NCBI GenBank assembly: GCA_014338405.1
Contig: JTDE01000264.1
Span: 42,208 to 106,207, forward strand
Reading direction: 5' to 3'
Length of the DNA stretch: 64,000 nt
DNA from: Paragonimus skrjabini miyazakii
Lineage: Eukaryota > Platyhelminthes > Trematoda > Plagiorchiida > Troglotrematidae
The notes under the pieces are model-generated. The model was not told the DNA's origin and ran no database searches. It saw only the letters and a program-made list of their open reading frames with translations. The position numbers and the translations under genes are program-made. Positions 12,600-25,289 of the stretch are shown piece by piece (position 1 is the first letter of the stretch; every line of letters begins with the position of its first letter).

Positions 12600-15500
12600 T
12601 TAACAAAGGCAACTTATTGTTCTTGTCAGTTTTTCACCACAAAGGGATGAACTTGTTGGAAACACTAAGAGGCAGTTTTCGTTTTTTCAAGATATTTCAG
12701 CAGATTCAACTAGATTTCATTATGGTAAGTTAAAGATTCACCTGGGTTCAGTTCACTTATATGATACCTGTCAATCATACACTAGCCACGGTTTGAAATT
12801 CACCGATAAACCAATGCTGATTTGCATTTGCGGATTGATTACTTTTCAACAGGATTTTTGCCACACGCGTTCTTGTTTCATAACATCAGTGAATTATGTC
12901 TCCCTATTTCATTCCAAAAAAGTAGACATACTTTATTCAGTTACAAGAGTGGTCACGAACAATTAAAGGTAAACTTTGTTCCAAAATTGTGGCCAATGAA
13001 AGATACTTTTTCAGGAATATAGTTCCTTGCTTATGTTTTATTAGACAACCGAAACAGCGTCCTAGCACGCCCATTTTGGGGACGCATCACGCTGATCCAA
13101 TTCGCTCAATACAGTGTTGACATATGGTGACTGAATAGATCACATTCCAAGTTTTATACAGTTTATTTTTACGAAGAGCAAACTATGAAGGAAGATCTCA
13201 TCGAAATTTAGCTACTTGAGTTTCTGACCACAAACCAAGATGATTCTATACCTTAATTACTGCCCCGATTTCACCAGCAGTAGCAGCGTTAGCAACTGCT
13301 GTCGTTCCTTAGGCGTTTATTTTAAATAAGCCACAAAATACATATCCAGCATCCCGTTTCGCACCCAAACTAGGTGTCACATGTAAATGAATTATTAAAA
13401 ATTACTTTGAAACTGCTAAATAATTTTGTCACATTATCAATGAATGTCCATCAGGTAGATAATTCAGCTTATTTGAAGTATATTGCATTGGTTTATTCAA
13501 CGAGACTTCTGAAGGAATACTATACATGAACAGCCTTCATGTGAAGCTCTTAACTGTTTGACGCTATAGGTTTTGAAAAACAATCAGTCGGCTTAGTAGG
13601 CTTTCTAGGTCATGGATTAAATCCCATGGAAACTATCGAACATATCTATATTATCTTTCACTGGGCCATGAATGTGGCAGAACATAAGTGATGTAAATGT
13701 CTGCTGGCTAATTTCACCGAGTGAAATTACTTTATGGTAACGGCAAACGTTTTTTGGCACATTTTCTTGCCTGAGGGATGAAGACCATTAGAAAATTAAC
13801 CGTAAGCCTAGTATCAGTTTTATGGATAAATGTGAGAAGCTTTACAATAAAATCTTTATGAGCACTGCCGTTAGCAATACTTGATGTTTTATGGTGGACA
13901 ATCATCACTGATGTACATTCCAACTTTAACATAGTGCCGCGGACCACCCTGAGAAAAATAATATATTACTGGCGGATACCGTATGAATTCTGTGAAGCGA
14001 TCACTACGATTTCCATCCAACCAACCAGTCCAAGTGCTGTGAGCATGGATTTCATAACATGAACTAGAAAATTCTTCTTCTGTACGCAAGACTGGTAGTA
14101 AATTTTCTGGCTGACGAGTACCAGCATGTTTGAGTTTTGTTTCGGTTGTAGTTTGGACATCGTATGTTAACTTCTTCTGGCTTGCAGTGGTATACGGCTG
14201 AAGGAAGTAATGAAATTCAATCCCTGAGTTTCTTCTGACTGGAATTTAAAGCAACCTTATGGGTATGTTCACATTTGTAGAGCTGCAATGATGGTCTTGG
14301 TTGCGCATTTCAACTCTGAGAAAACCGGTTGCGTTATAAAATTTGTGTTACGCTTTCGTCCGGTGAAAATTTGTTGTGGTTATTGATCGCTTTTGTGACT
14401 TTTTCCTCACATAGACTAAAATATCCCACAATTTAAGAAAACCAAGTAGATATCTCGTTGTTTGACATCCACAGTTGCAATCCTAGCATCTCATGTTTCC
14501 GGGTTAAATGTATCATTTTTCAAAAAGTGTTTGCGAACAAGTATGATACACTCTTAGTAATATCATCCTTATAATCGGCTAGTCGAAAATCACTTTTCAC
14601 AACAAACGTACAAATAGTAGTGCAAAACAGTACGCTGATTTTGGTTTGAAAAATCTATATACAAGTAGAGTCTCATGCAAAACTCGGATAAATTACCACA
14701 AACAATAATACAATCAGCCGAAATACCATAATCTTGTGGGAAGCACTGCGGCCTGCTCCCCACCTTTTACCTAAGTACCTTAACAATTCGAATAGACTCG
14801 TTTTTGTTGAGAAGTTCTACTTCATCGTTTTAAAATGACCACTAATTTGGTTGTCAAGTTGTTAGCCCTGACGTCTCTGTAGATTTGGCGATTTAGCAAC
14901 TCCACATCTTTTCGTGTGTTGTGTTGATGATTGTTGGATGGCTAGTCTTGGTGCTCATTCTTTCGAAAGACTAATTCACGTGACGTGCGACGTATAAATT
15001 ATGCAGTTATCCTACTTTGAAACTACCATCTGTTGTTAATTTGAACTAGTAACAAGGAAGCAAACTGCTTCAATGTCAGAAAATTGGAATCGATTTTCTG
15101 GCTATTGTCAACTACGGTCAGTTAACCTACTCCAATGACTGCATTTGATCACATTAATTTGACGATTGTTAACCGTCAGCGCGCTGAATGAAGAGTCTTT
15201 GATGACGCTGTCATATGATTGTCTACAAATCAGGTACGTCCAGATATAAACCTTCATTATCACTGTATCAAAGTAAGTGCTATTACCAAATGATGTGTGT
15301 TTACTTCATGCTTAATTTCTGTTTACGATTCACATTTCCCTTTATATCTTCGGGTCAGTTTAGTATTATTTTTGATTTATTCTCTAATAATCCTTATCAT
15401 TTCTGAAACGAAACCGCTAGTTTGCTCCCACGTTATTTGTATTTTCTTCAATCTATTCTATTTCACAACCGTCCAATTGAGTGTCAGGTTTACATAAACA

Positions 15501-16400
15501 TTACGAGCTTTCTCTGATTTGCAAAATTCCAAATCCCAACGATCGATAAATTTAAGAAAAATGATTTATAATTCGCAATAAAGGACAAGTCTGAATTTAA
15601 TGGGCGACATCGTTATTAGGTTAGAACCAGGGTCACAAAATCAATCACTAGAGCGAGTATGTTACACCTTGTAAAAAGTTATCATAGGGTGGACTTGTCT
15701 ATGGCTTTTCGGTTAAGCCACAAAGTCTTAATCATTCACTACAATGCATTTGGACAGCAAATCCTAGTACAAGCCGAATCGGTCACTATCATATTACTTA
15801 ACTCAGTGTTCAGGCCTCACAATCTCCTAGGCCTCAGAGGTTTTATAACTTTATTCACGGCACGTAAACCGATTCCGTATCCAGAACAGCAGCTGCTGTT
15901 ATTTTAATTTTGAACAGCTGGACGGAAAATTTCATTTTAAATGTTCCTTATATTTGTTTTGTCCCAGTGTTGAATGGTGGACAAAAAAATGAAAATTTTT
16001 GTATGCTTTTCTAGGATAATTTTGATCCACCTAGCGGATGATGGTCACAATCATATTCTATATAGCTTTCAAGCCCATTAAGTACCCAAAACTTGTTCAC
16101 AACAAAGACATAGAAGACTAGTAGAATCCAACTGCGAAGCCCAGTGTACACGAGTGTAATCTCTTGTCCACACAGCAAATTCGCTGTCGTCTGCCGCTGC
16201 TATGACAAGTGGTGAGGAACAACAGTACGTACAATCGTTATCCCAAAATGATCTTAGGTGTTGAGACACTTGACCCAACTCGTGAAAATAACCGTCTTGG
16301 TTACTGTTGTGTTCCTGTCAATCGCAAGGAATGTCGTCAGGCCATGACTTCTACTGAACTTTCCGGCCATGTGAACAGCGAAAAATTGGTGAGCTTATAT
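12600..16400. other. no recognised gene
   Basis: Nothing recognised. Open frames at 13732-13947 (-), 15659-15907 (+) and 16209-16421 (+) lack family motifs. The region has ordinary base composition and no obvious tandem repeats. Confidence 0.5.
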
Positions 16401-16559
16401 CCGGACAGTTATTGCAAATAGAACAAACTCTGACAAATTTAAACTGTTCGGTTTTAAAGGGCTCGCATTTAAGTTTAATTGTTAAATGCGGTTTAACCGC
16501 GTTTGAATTACGTTTTCTGCGACTTAATCAAAAACAAGATTCGCAAGCTGAAGTGTTTA

Positions 16560-16835
16560 CTGAACACATCTGCGGCAGATTTGATGAATATGGATACACC
16601 ATCTTGTGGATAGGTAGTATTGCTCCGCATTTTCAGTATGTGTTGCCAGCCAGTTTAGGCTTCGCGTGATCACTCAGATCACCGGTTAGAAACACTGTGA
16701 TTATCAGTGTCCTCTCATCCATAATGTCACTCATATTTACTGTAAGTTTACCCACATTTTTTCTCATTTTATTTTAATGGACAACTTTTTCTATGAACAT
16801 ACCTCACTAGTGTCGCAGTGAACAGATGGTTGGGT
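16560..16835 (+). mobile_element. RTE-like LINE 3' end
   Basis: CGTGATCACTCAGATCACCG and the following TTAGAAAC line up with the conserved 3' end of the LINE copies at 23.4, 55.7 and 63.6 kb, where the frame reads DHSNRWLETL. Similarity continues weakly into the 3' untranslated part to about 16,835. Upstream, an 85-codon plus frame (16412-16669) may be the decayed C-terminus of the same reverse transcriptase. A SINE body begins about 50 bases further on. Confidence 0.5.
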
Positions 16836-16879
16836 CAGATTGCCACTTGATCAAGCTTACGGCTGTCTACAGATGTACG

Positions 16880-17060
16880 AATGCAAAACCGAAGTTCTAG
16901 TGCCGGCCGTGGCCATGCTCTTACAAAAGCGAAACTTGAGTCTAGTGCTTCCCTTTGAAAAAGGCCGACTGGAAATGTTATGGGAATATGACAGCTGCGA
17001 TCAATTTTGAATGATGTTCAATCTACAAAAAAAACCAAAATCTTCTACTACTCGTCAGTT
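16880..17060 (+). mobile_element. SINE body copy
   Basis: It shares with the 31.1-kb copy, in order: AAGTTCTAGTGCCGGCCGTG, then TTATGGGAATATGACAGCTG, then AATGATGTTCAATCTAC, and finally a CTTCTACTACTCGTCAG end that corresponds to CCCTACTACTCGTTAG there. The tRNA-like head is largely lost. It is non-coding, and the tract of eight A near its end fits retroposition. Confidence 0.55.
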
Positions 17061-17970
17061 TTTCAAAACGTTATTATTCACCAAACTGTGTTAATATACT
17101 AAAGTATACTAACTAAAGTATACGTCGTTTGAAAACGCCAAGGTTAAATTAATTTCAGGAATGTGGATGCACATAATCTTTTTTGCAAATGTGTCAGTGG
17201 TAGACCAGTTTTACCAGATACTGAGTGTGTCCTTTGCTTATTCAAAATTAATGACATAATGGTTGGCTTAATATTTAGAAGATATTAAACTCTGAGACCT
17301 ACTTAGCAGGAGCATGACATACAATCAGTCTGGAGCGAAGTACTTGTTGAATACTGAAGTCTCTTCCGAAAATACACAATTTCTGCAAGCACGGTCTGTG
17401 CGGAACGTAATGCTTGATCTGATTTAGTGAACACTATCCTATGATATCCATATTAACCGCCTGTTTCCGTTACCACGTTAACCAGTCATCAATGACAGCA
17501 ACCAAGTTTAATGTGAATCATGTTGTCATATGCTAATTGAAAAGTAAATTCCTCATTTCCTCCGAGAAATATTAGCTTTAGGTAAACAGGTCTGAAGTTT
17601 GATTGACAATATGGTCAATTTCCTCGGCTAAAAAAGAATCGGAAATTTCCAGTTGTACGACTAAGATCAACGAGTTAGCGGATTGATACTGTTTAACGTG
17701 CAATTTAAAACTCGAATTTAATCAATACTCAGAATTGTGATATATCAAACGACTGGTCCACATGAAGTCTGTATCATGGTCAACAACGCTACAGAAACTG
17801 GTCGTATGCCTCCAACATTTTTTAATCCATAAATACACAACTGTCGTAATACCATAACTTCTACGCCTCTTTTTCTGTTCCGTTTCATTTAATTTGTTTG
17901 AGATAAAACTGTCCAATAGGAAAATATGCTTGACGTGCTCCAACTGAGAAGTAAACTGATTGGCACATCA
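17061..17970. other. no recognised gene; upstream flank of globin A
   Basis: A short tandem ACTAAAGTATACTA-type repeat lies at about 17,098-17,122. Otherwise nothing was recognised. The region may hold regulatory sequence for globin A, but I see no specific site. Confidence 0.4.
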
Positions 17971-17977
17971 ATTAACA

Positions 17978-17988
17978 TAAATATATAG
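17978..17988 (+). promoter_or_regulatory. candidate TATA box of globin A
   Basis: TAAATATATAG lies about 50 bases upstream of the globin A start codon. The position would allow a very short 5' leader. In AT-rich DNA such a motif is weak evidence by itself. Confidence 0.35.
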
Positions 17989-18037
17989 AAGAAAATCGGT
18001 TCATAGAGCATCACTGTTTACTCGATTACACTTACTG

Positions 18038-19842
18038 ATGGCCCCGCTCACACAAGCTGAGGTAGACTCCATAGTTGCCGAATTGGCACCGCAAATCTCC
18101 ACCGAAGACGATAAAGCCAAAGTCGGGGCTGCGGCATACACTGCGTAAGCATTACTAATATGCATCCTACAGAAGATAACTTGTTTAGATTACAAAATGT
18201 CATCGTATATTTGTGTAGAAAATTGTGCTTAACTCACAACGAGCTGACACGGTTTTGTTTACATCTCACGGTAAATTAAGAACGATCAACAGACTTTGGT
18301 ATCATCACTTAGCAAACTGTGTGAACTAAATTCCTTGGTAGCAATTACTTGACACTTTTATGTTTCTTTTTAATGACTAAAGTAGAATAAAGGCTTGGGT
18401 TGCCATTGCCAGAAGTCAAAATAAGTAATGAGACAAGGAACTATGTGTGTTGAATTTTTCTCAAATATTATCTAATCATTGTATAATGTAGTTTAGCTTT
18501 GAATTAAAAAACCTCACTCAATAAACAAGAACATGAAAGGCGACTCTCAGTACAAGCTTACTGGCCAAATTCCTAACTCATTGTCACAAGTAACCAAACA
18601 AACATCTTTGTCAGTATATTAGATCACTGTGTTTCCGTGTTCGATGGTTACCGGCCTGCACCTATTTTGCTGTTATAAATTTCCCCTACTCACCCACATT
18701 GGCTTCTCTGTACACTTATAAACTATGCAATAGAGTTTATTTTTCAACTAACATCTTAATTGGAAAGCTTAAGCAAAGACATTTTTATGCAGGCTTGCCA
18801 ATATAGCTATTTGTTATTGAGTAACTTGAGAACACTGCATGTTTGATGTTGGACAACATCTAGTTTGTGCAAAATACCCGTTTTTGTTTGACCAGTGAAT
18901 CTGAGAACAGATAGGAGAGGATTTAAAATGCAAGCTCTGTCCGAGAGAACTTTTTGCCGGTTTCCGTAGAGATTATCAAGAGGTATACACAGAATTACTG
19001 TATGGTTAACCCCCTGACATTTTTCAAACAAAATCGGATTAAGTGTTTTCGTTACATAGTGCTAAGGTATGGTGAGTCGATATTCATATGAAAATGGCAT
19101 TTAAATTTAATATATCTGCCCATAGCACTTATCCTTTAAACAGTTTCAAGTCAGAGGTTTTTTTAAAGATTTGTGGTCAACAGTGTTCAACACGCTGTCT
19201 GCCAAACGAATTACCCTGTGGAACGTTTGCTTGCATCGAAATATGTATTTATTGACTGACTAGAACACCGCGGATATGTTGAAGTGACCATCTGTCCAGG
19301 TGTCTTTCCTGCTGAGATTCTTACATCTCGTAACCATACAGTCATGTATAGCGTTTAACACTTATCTGACTTATGCGTGTTGCTCAACTGAATACAAGCA
19401 CGACGACATTGTTAAAAATCCAAATGGTGATTTTCCGCTTTTGTCTTTTGCAGACTTTTTGCTGTTAGACCGGAGTTTATTCAAATGTTTCGTCGATTAC
19501 AAGGTATGACTATGGAACAGGTTGCTAAATCTGATGGACTGAGACACCACGGGATAGCTTTAGTGGATGGTCTAGTTAAACTGGTTGTAGCTGGAGCTGA
19601 TGATGAGAAATTGGCAAACGAGTGTGCTCTCAACGGCAGAATTCATCGCCGTATTCCAAAAGCGGATTTTCAGGTGAGCAGTTTATTTTTTGTTTTTACC
19701 TTTGCTCCACTTCTCACATTTCCAGTTTTCAACGGATGTATTTGTTGAATTTTTCAACATTGCTCTAAAAAAAGAAGAGAATAAGAAAGCCATGGAGAAG
19801 TTCCTCAAACACATCTTTTCTGGTATTACAGAGAAAATTTGA
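18038..19842 (+). CDS. globin A (divergent trematode-type single-domain globin)
   Basis: Three exons, 18038-18144, 19454-19673 and 19726-19842, with GT-AG introns of 1,309 and 52 nt, encode 147 residues, the usual size for a cytosolic heme globin that binds oxygen. The start is the first ATG and gives MAPLTQAEVDSIVAEL, close to globin B. Visible heme-pocket residues: Tyr34 (B10), Phe48 (CD1), His68 (E7), His100 (F8, proximal). Intron 1 splits codon 36 (B12.2); intron 2 is phase 0 in helix G, both classical globin positions. The C-terminus KAMEKFLKHIF is nearly shared with globin B. Known trematode globins have Tyr at E7; here it is His, with a second His before it, and the segment after F8 is two residues shorter than in globin B. 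No stops or frameshifts, so probably functional. Family assignment is secure; species and exact role (oxygen store or scavenger) are inferred. Confidence 0.95.
18145..19453. other. globin A intron 1
   Basis: The intron begins GTAAGC and ends TTTTGCAG. No element or nested gene was recognised inside it. The 74-codon minus-strand frame at 18807-19031 has no family signature. Confidence 0.8.
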
Positions 19843-20123
19843 TAGCAATTCGAAAAACATGATGTTGTCTTTCGTTGTTTATTATCTTAGATTTTTTTCG
19901 TGTTCTGTGCTAGCTGATATATGTAGCATGTGAAATATAAATTCTTTTTTAAATATAACTGCTTCATAATTTCCTTCCTTACAGAAAATTAGAATATTTC
20001 GGGTCAGTTGATCCATTAACCTTGGTCTATCGCGAACTAATTGACGTAAACAAACTGGTGTCCTATCACAGATACCTATGTCATTGTGTCCTGTATATAT
20101 TAACACTATCATCCCTGTGGCGT

Positions 20124-20129
20124 AATAAA
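20124..20129 (+). terminator. candidate poly(A) signal of globin A
   Basis: AATAAA lies 282 bases past the globin A stop codon. A second AATAAA occurs at about 20,253. Which one is used cannot be decided from sequence alone. Confidence 0.3.
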
Positions 20130-20268
20130 TGATCCACATATCTTGTAAAATATATGTCGACCTGTGTGGACCTCTTCGAATTCCATATAATAATCGGGCA
20201 TATTTTATACTTTTGTAAAAACCTGGCGAGTATGACACCAAAAATGCTTGCAAAATAAATTTTCCTGT

Positions 20269-20324
20269 CAGTCATTTGAATGAACACACACATAGTGTTA
20301 CCTATCCCTGTATTCAAATGACTG
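20269..20324. repeat. perfect 13-bp inverted repeat
   Basis: CAGTCATTTGAAT at 20269-20281 is the exact reverse complement of 20312-20324, with a 30-base loop. It lies about 430 bases downstream of globin A. It could be a small hairpin or a footprint of a MITE-like element. Confidence 0.55.
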
Positions 20325-20329
20325 CCGAG

Positions 20330-23205
20330 GTGAGAATTAACTCCGATTCGAAGTAGCGGCCCGCAGCAATATGTGGATATGTTAACCAGAAGATTTGACT
20401 ATAACTATTGTTAGCAACAAACTGATGAAGCTCGCATAATAGTGATGCTCTTATATGTTGATGTTTTCAGTGTTATTCATTAGGCTGTATTGGAAGTTAG
20501 GTTAACTCACCAGAACCAGGGTCCAACTGGAATTAACTTTGGTTGGCGAGAGGAACTAAAGAAGTACGACTGACTACTTATAAATACCTTTCGGTTCTCG
20601 GTCATTAATTCAAGCTACAGTATTCCGCAGCCCAAAGGCCTTGTCTAACCCAATCCGATCTTTATTTGACAATTATTGTCCTCGTCTAACAGTTGAAGGC
20701 CTGAACAACTCACTTAGGGTCTTGACAGCAAACGAAAATATTGATTTGTTGGTTTGTAGATTCATCTTAACTGAAGTTGATGACTCAACGCACATTACTC
20801 TTTATTCTACAAGCTACAAACAAATTCCAGGCTCATTCTAAATCAAAACAACGTGCACAATTTAAAACTCCATTTCAAACATTCACGACTAGGTAAGTCA
20901 CCTACGACAAAAAAGTATATTAAATTTATTTATATTGTTGACGACATTGAACACTCAACAAGACGTATGACCAGATACAAGAGGACAACTGTATGGTCGA
21001 CCAGATTGCTCCAAAAACTTGTCCGAAAACAGCTTAAACAAATATGCGATTACTTACGCCGTTGAAAAAAGTAGTTACAACTGTCCAGCGTCAATTTACC
21101 GATGCGGACCAAACACATCGTACTTCCAACTAATTTCACTTGCTTCTTGGTGTCGAGTACCCAGGCAAACTGTACTAATTATTCGTTATTCTGCAATTTT
21201 TTGACTGTCATCCAAGATTTATTTACATGTCACTTGACTGCGTAACTGTAGCACCATCGAACGATAAAATTAACCGACAGGAATCAATTCTCGTTGGCTA
21301 CGTTTTACTGTACGCTGTGCAAATCTGCCCGGATGATCGTAGCTGAGTAACTTGTACACTTAGGTGATGTACAACGATTGATCAAAAAGAGAAACGTATG
21401 CCACGCCTGCAAAGCGGTGCTACCAAGGCATGTTCCTCCCTCTTTTAACAGTGTGGATGATCGCGCATATCATCGAAATATATGATCACAAACTGATATG
21501 GTCTAAACCAATTTACAGTTCTGTATACCAGGTATCAGTTCATCTGTCACGTTGGATATTCGTTACTTTTCGGCGGAATCAACGGAGTTTAGGTGGATTT
21601 CCATTAGGGCTTTATTTGGAGTGTGTTCCTGGATTCCATTTAGTCACGAAAACGTCCACAGGTAGTAAACATTCATCCAGCTGAGAAACGGAGCCACGGT
21701 TAAATTTTAGAAATGTTAGGCCCAGTCGCTTACTTATCTCTGTGTCTCGTATGGGATCTACCAAAAATCTAGCGGCTGTTGATTCCAGATTGTAAGGTTT
21801 TATTCGCCAGTGTTTACTCAGTTACATCCATGAAGGTTAACAGCTAGAATGAAGTTCGTAGCTGATCGGACAAAGACGATAATGATTAGACAAAAATCTT
21901 AACTGGCCAGAGAAAGCTCTTAAATGTCGGTATATATTACGTTCCGCCTAGTCAAATAAAAAATTTTCGGAAATAATTTAAGAGTAGCCACAATAGCCAA
22001 ACAAGGTAATGGCTACCTCGTTATTCTTTAAGCGCACACCATAGCTGACTAACTTACGTGCTTCAGGCTTTCGTTTTGATGTCTTTAGTCAAAAGATGAG
22101 TCAACTGAACAACCCCAAGTTGAATCAAAGGAAAGAATGCTTTAGTGAATAATTTAACTGAAAAGAAAAAGCAGGAGAATATCATCAATAAAACAAACTC
22201 TTTTCAACTGGGTACCACTTACTCTCTACATGGATTTATTTACTATATATAGCAGGTATAAAAGTGAAGACCTATGGATGATAACGCTTAGACCATGATA
22301 TATGAGAACAATTTAAAAAAGCCCGAAATTGATCGAAAATGTTCGCAATACGGAAATAAGTGTATTGGACCTCCCTTGTAACGTTTCGAAGAACGCTACA
22401 AACTGGTTGTAACCTGTCCTTAAACCAAGTTTCTGTAATGAAACAAGCCAGACTTTCAGAAGACCCGAAGCAGATTTCAAAACCACTTGTTTCATCGTGA
22501 CATTCAACAGGACGCAACAATGATTTGTCGTTTGCAACATCATAAAAATCGTAATGAATGCGAATCACTTCATCACATCTTTCATGTTTTCAAAAAATTA
22601 ATACATTTATACAAATTACCCGGCATCAAACATGATCTCAGATATCAACGTGCTGAGAACTGTTGTTCTCAATACTAGGCCATACATCTGATGTGAATTA
22701 TATCGACGCAGCAACGTATAAAGTGCGCCAGGTGGAGATGCAAGTTTAGACGCATAAATTCTCGGGTTAAATCAAAAAGTTACCTCCCATCTTCGGCAAT
22801 CATCGAATTTACCACGAATACTAAAGTACTGCTCTTTGTAACTGTACAGATCGTCGGAAAACCTGATGAAACACTGTAAAATTGGTTTAATGGAATCAGA
22901 ATAGACATATCAATTCACCAGTTCTCCTGAAAGAGATTATCAGAAAAGATCACTGTCATAAAATTCTAGTTAGAACTTCAGAATTGCACTGTTTACTGTC
23001 AACCTCATCATGAAAAGACAAAATTATACTTGGGTACCGCATTTGTAGGGTATAGTTCAAAACTTTGTCTGGCTTTAAGTGTTAGCCAATATAGTTTAAT
23101 ATAAACTGAAGGGGATAATTTGTTGCATGTCAGAGTAGTTACAAAACTGTGAGTCAGGAGATCGATAGGTAAAATACCAGATTCAAAGAAACATCGTCAT
23201 CACCA
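20330..23205. other. no recognised gene
   Basis: Open frames at 20641-20841, 21430-21684 (+) and 22272-22568 (-) show no motif I recognise. No repeats noted. Confidence 0.5.
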
Positions 23206-23209
23206 CTGT

Positions 23210-23770
23210 AGTAGTCATGATCTTGACCAGGAGGTAGTGTGGCTTAGGCGGTCGCTCACCACAACAGTGACATTGAATATCCTAGAATAAAACGTTGCTA
23301 AGACGATTAGGACTTAATAAGAGAAGACTAAGCGGAAAACCTAGAAATGGTATGGATGCAGGTACGCCAATAAACATAGCACACCACCATCTTGGATGGC
23401 GTCTCTAACCAGCGATTTGAGTGATCACGAGGACCACAGCCAGGCAGGCGACACCTACCCATTCTGCTCAATGGAGCAGTCAGGGTCTTCATGTTTTCTG
23501 ATCACTACGCGGATTCATCTAACTGTTGGTGGTCTCAGTAGATAATGCCGGGCACGGTAAACGAGCAGCTGACTTGCGGTGTACGTGACCCAACCATTGT
23601 AGGCTGTGCTACATGATTAGTTGACCAGTTGATCGTGAACCCCGAGAGTTCCAGAATATACACTGCGAACGACTGCGTTGCTCACGCGATCAGTCCACTT
23701 GGCGTGAACTAATTCGCTGAGACAACGATGATGAAGCACAGTAAGTCTTCTTGTAGTTTCATTGCGAACA
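23210..23770 (-). mobile_element. RTE-like LINE, reverse transcriptase tail and 3' UTR
   Basis: Read on the minus strand, a decayed frame begins with HHRCLSELVHAKWTDRVSNA, matching the family pattern FDHRCLR.I....W..RVSN after the reverse-transcriptase palm and thumb. Further on, two blocks match the 63.6-kb copy: CTCACAAATC-type sequence around the DHSNRW site and a VPASIPFLGFPL segment (VPTSIPFLALPF there). The 3' part ends near a GTGGTGATGACGATG stretch, like the GAT-rich end of the other copies. Stops and frameshifts show it is dead. Confidence 0.65.
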
Positions 23771-25285
23771 GGCCACGACACATAAGCTTACATCAAAATA
23801 TTTTCTAACTAGTTGGTCGACGTTAAGTATATCAATATATGATAACGTTCCTAGATGTTGCAGCAATGATAAACACAGGTTTTCTTCAGTCTACTTAAGG
23901 TGACGGTGTTACTCAAAGGGATCCTAGACAAGCATGCGTAACATAGAAGACTGAACAAACTGCAATGAAATATGTAACAGAATATTCCTGTAAAATGCAA
24001 ACAAACGTTTTTGCATAAGCTGAAAAGTCGACAAATCAAATAAACGACCTGCAAGGACAAAGTGTGCGGTAGAGTGAGTACTAGCTCATTCTAACTTACC
24101 GAAGGTTAGCTGTGAGTTTCCGACAAAATCTAACCTCATAAACTATATTCAATGTATGCCAGCGGAGTACTCGGTAACGCCATTTCTCACAGGGTAGTGG
24201 AATTAATTTGTAGTGCTTACCATGGTTATACTAGGCTCTAAGGTGAATTTGATTATACCGTGTATTTGCCAAAGTGAGTATTGGTCTATAGTGTTGTAAA
24301 AGCACTTCCAGGTTTTATTCCTTATGTAAGTTAAATGTGACTGCTGATCAAACTGTGATGAATGATATTTCTGTGAATGTCATCATTACGCATGGTAGAA
24401 CTCGAGAAAGTATCTTCAGAACTGTGATGGTCCTTTAATTCTATAGCAATAAAGCAGTACAGTTGGTTGATAAAAAATACTTATCTGAACCCATCACACT
24501 TAATAAACGCAACGCTTAAACCATGAAGTTCCTTGAGCACAGGCTGGATGTATTAAGAATAAAGGGCATGAGTTCACCAGTCAGAAAAAAGAAAGCCCCT
24601 TAGCAATCATACGTTTTTGAATAATGTAAGCATCCATGGTTTGATCGCAAACGTCAACATACAGCGAACTGATATCACTCGATACTTTTACTAGGTTATG
24701 ACGTTTTTTAGTAGGTAGATCTACTTGAGAAATAAACCTATGAGAATCAAACAATGGATAGTATTTACAACATGAAAAGTTGACTTGTATCTCGTAAGAG
24801 TATACGGTACGGCAGTTTTATCTGATAAAAGACAGTTACGCAAGACGAATCACTGAGGTACATGAGTTTTTCATGCAAGATTTTCACATTTTGTTGTGGC
24901 GGTCAAAAATTTGTTGTATATCTTATCAAAGTAACTAGGTGGGGGCTTACTTAATAGTTGTATTGTATTGTATTACCAAACTAAAGCCCTCACCCAACTA
25001 ACCACTTGGAGGAGTGTGTGATCCCTATAATGCATGATCTTTTGAAAACCTGAACACACAAAGGGCATCAACTGTTTCGGTTTGAGATCTGAGCGGTTGG
25101 ACGTATTAACTTAACTGATGTAGTGGCAATTAATTTAACGGTTCTTTAACCGTAAGACGACTTTCATATTCCTTTTCTTCAATCGATTCTGAACACGCCT
25201 GCAAGCCAATAGTTGTCAGGTGACAATTCACGGGTAGCGAGAGGCTAGTTGGTTTCCTCTCTTTCCAAATATGAACGACATGTTA
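23771..25285. other. no recognised gene
   Basis: Anonymous DNA between two LINE fragments. A short TTGTA tandem stretch lies at about 24,958-24,975. The 69-codon minus frame at 23851-24060 has no motif. Confidence 0.45.
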
Positions 25286-25289
25286 TTAC

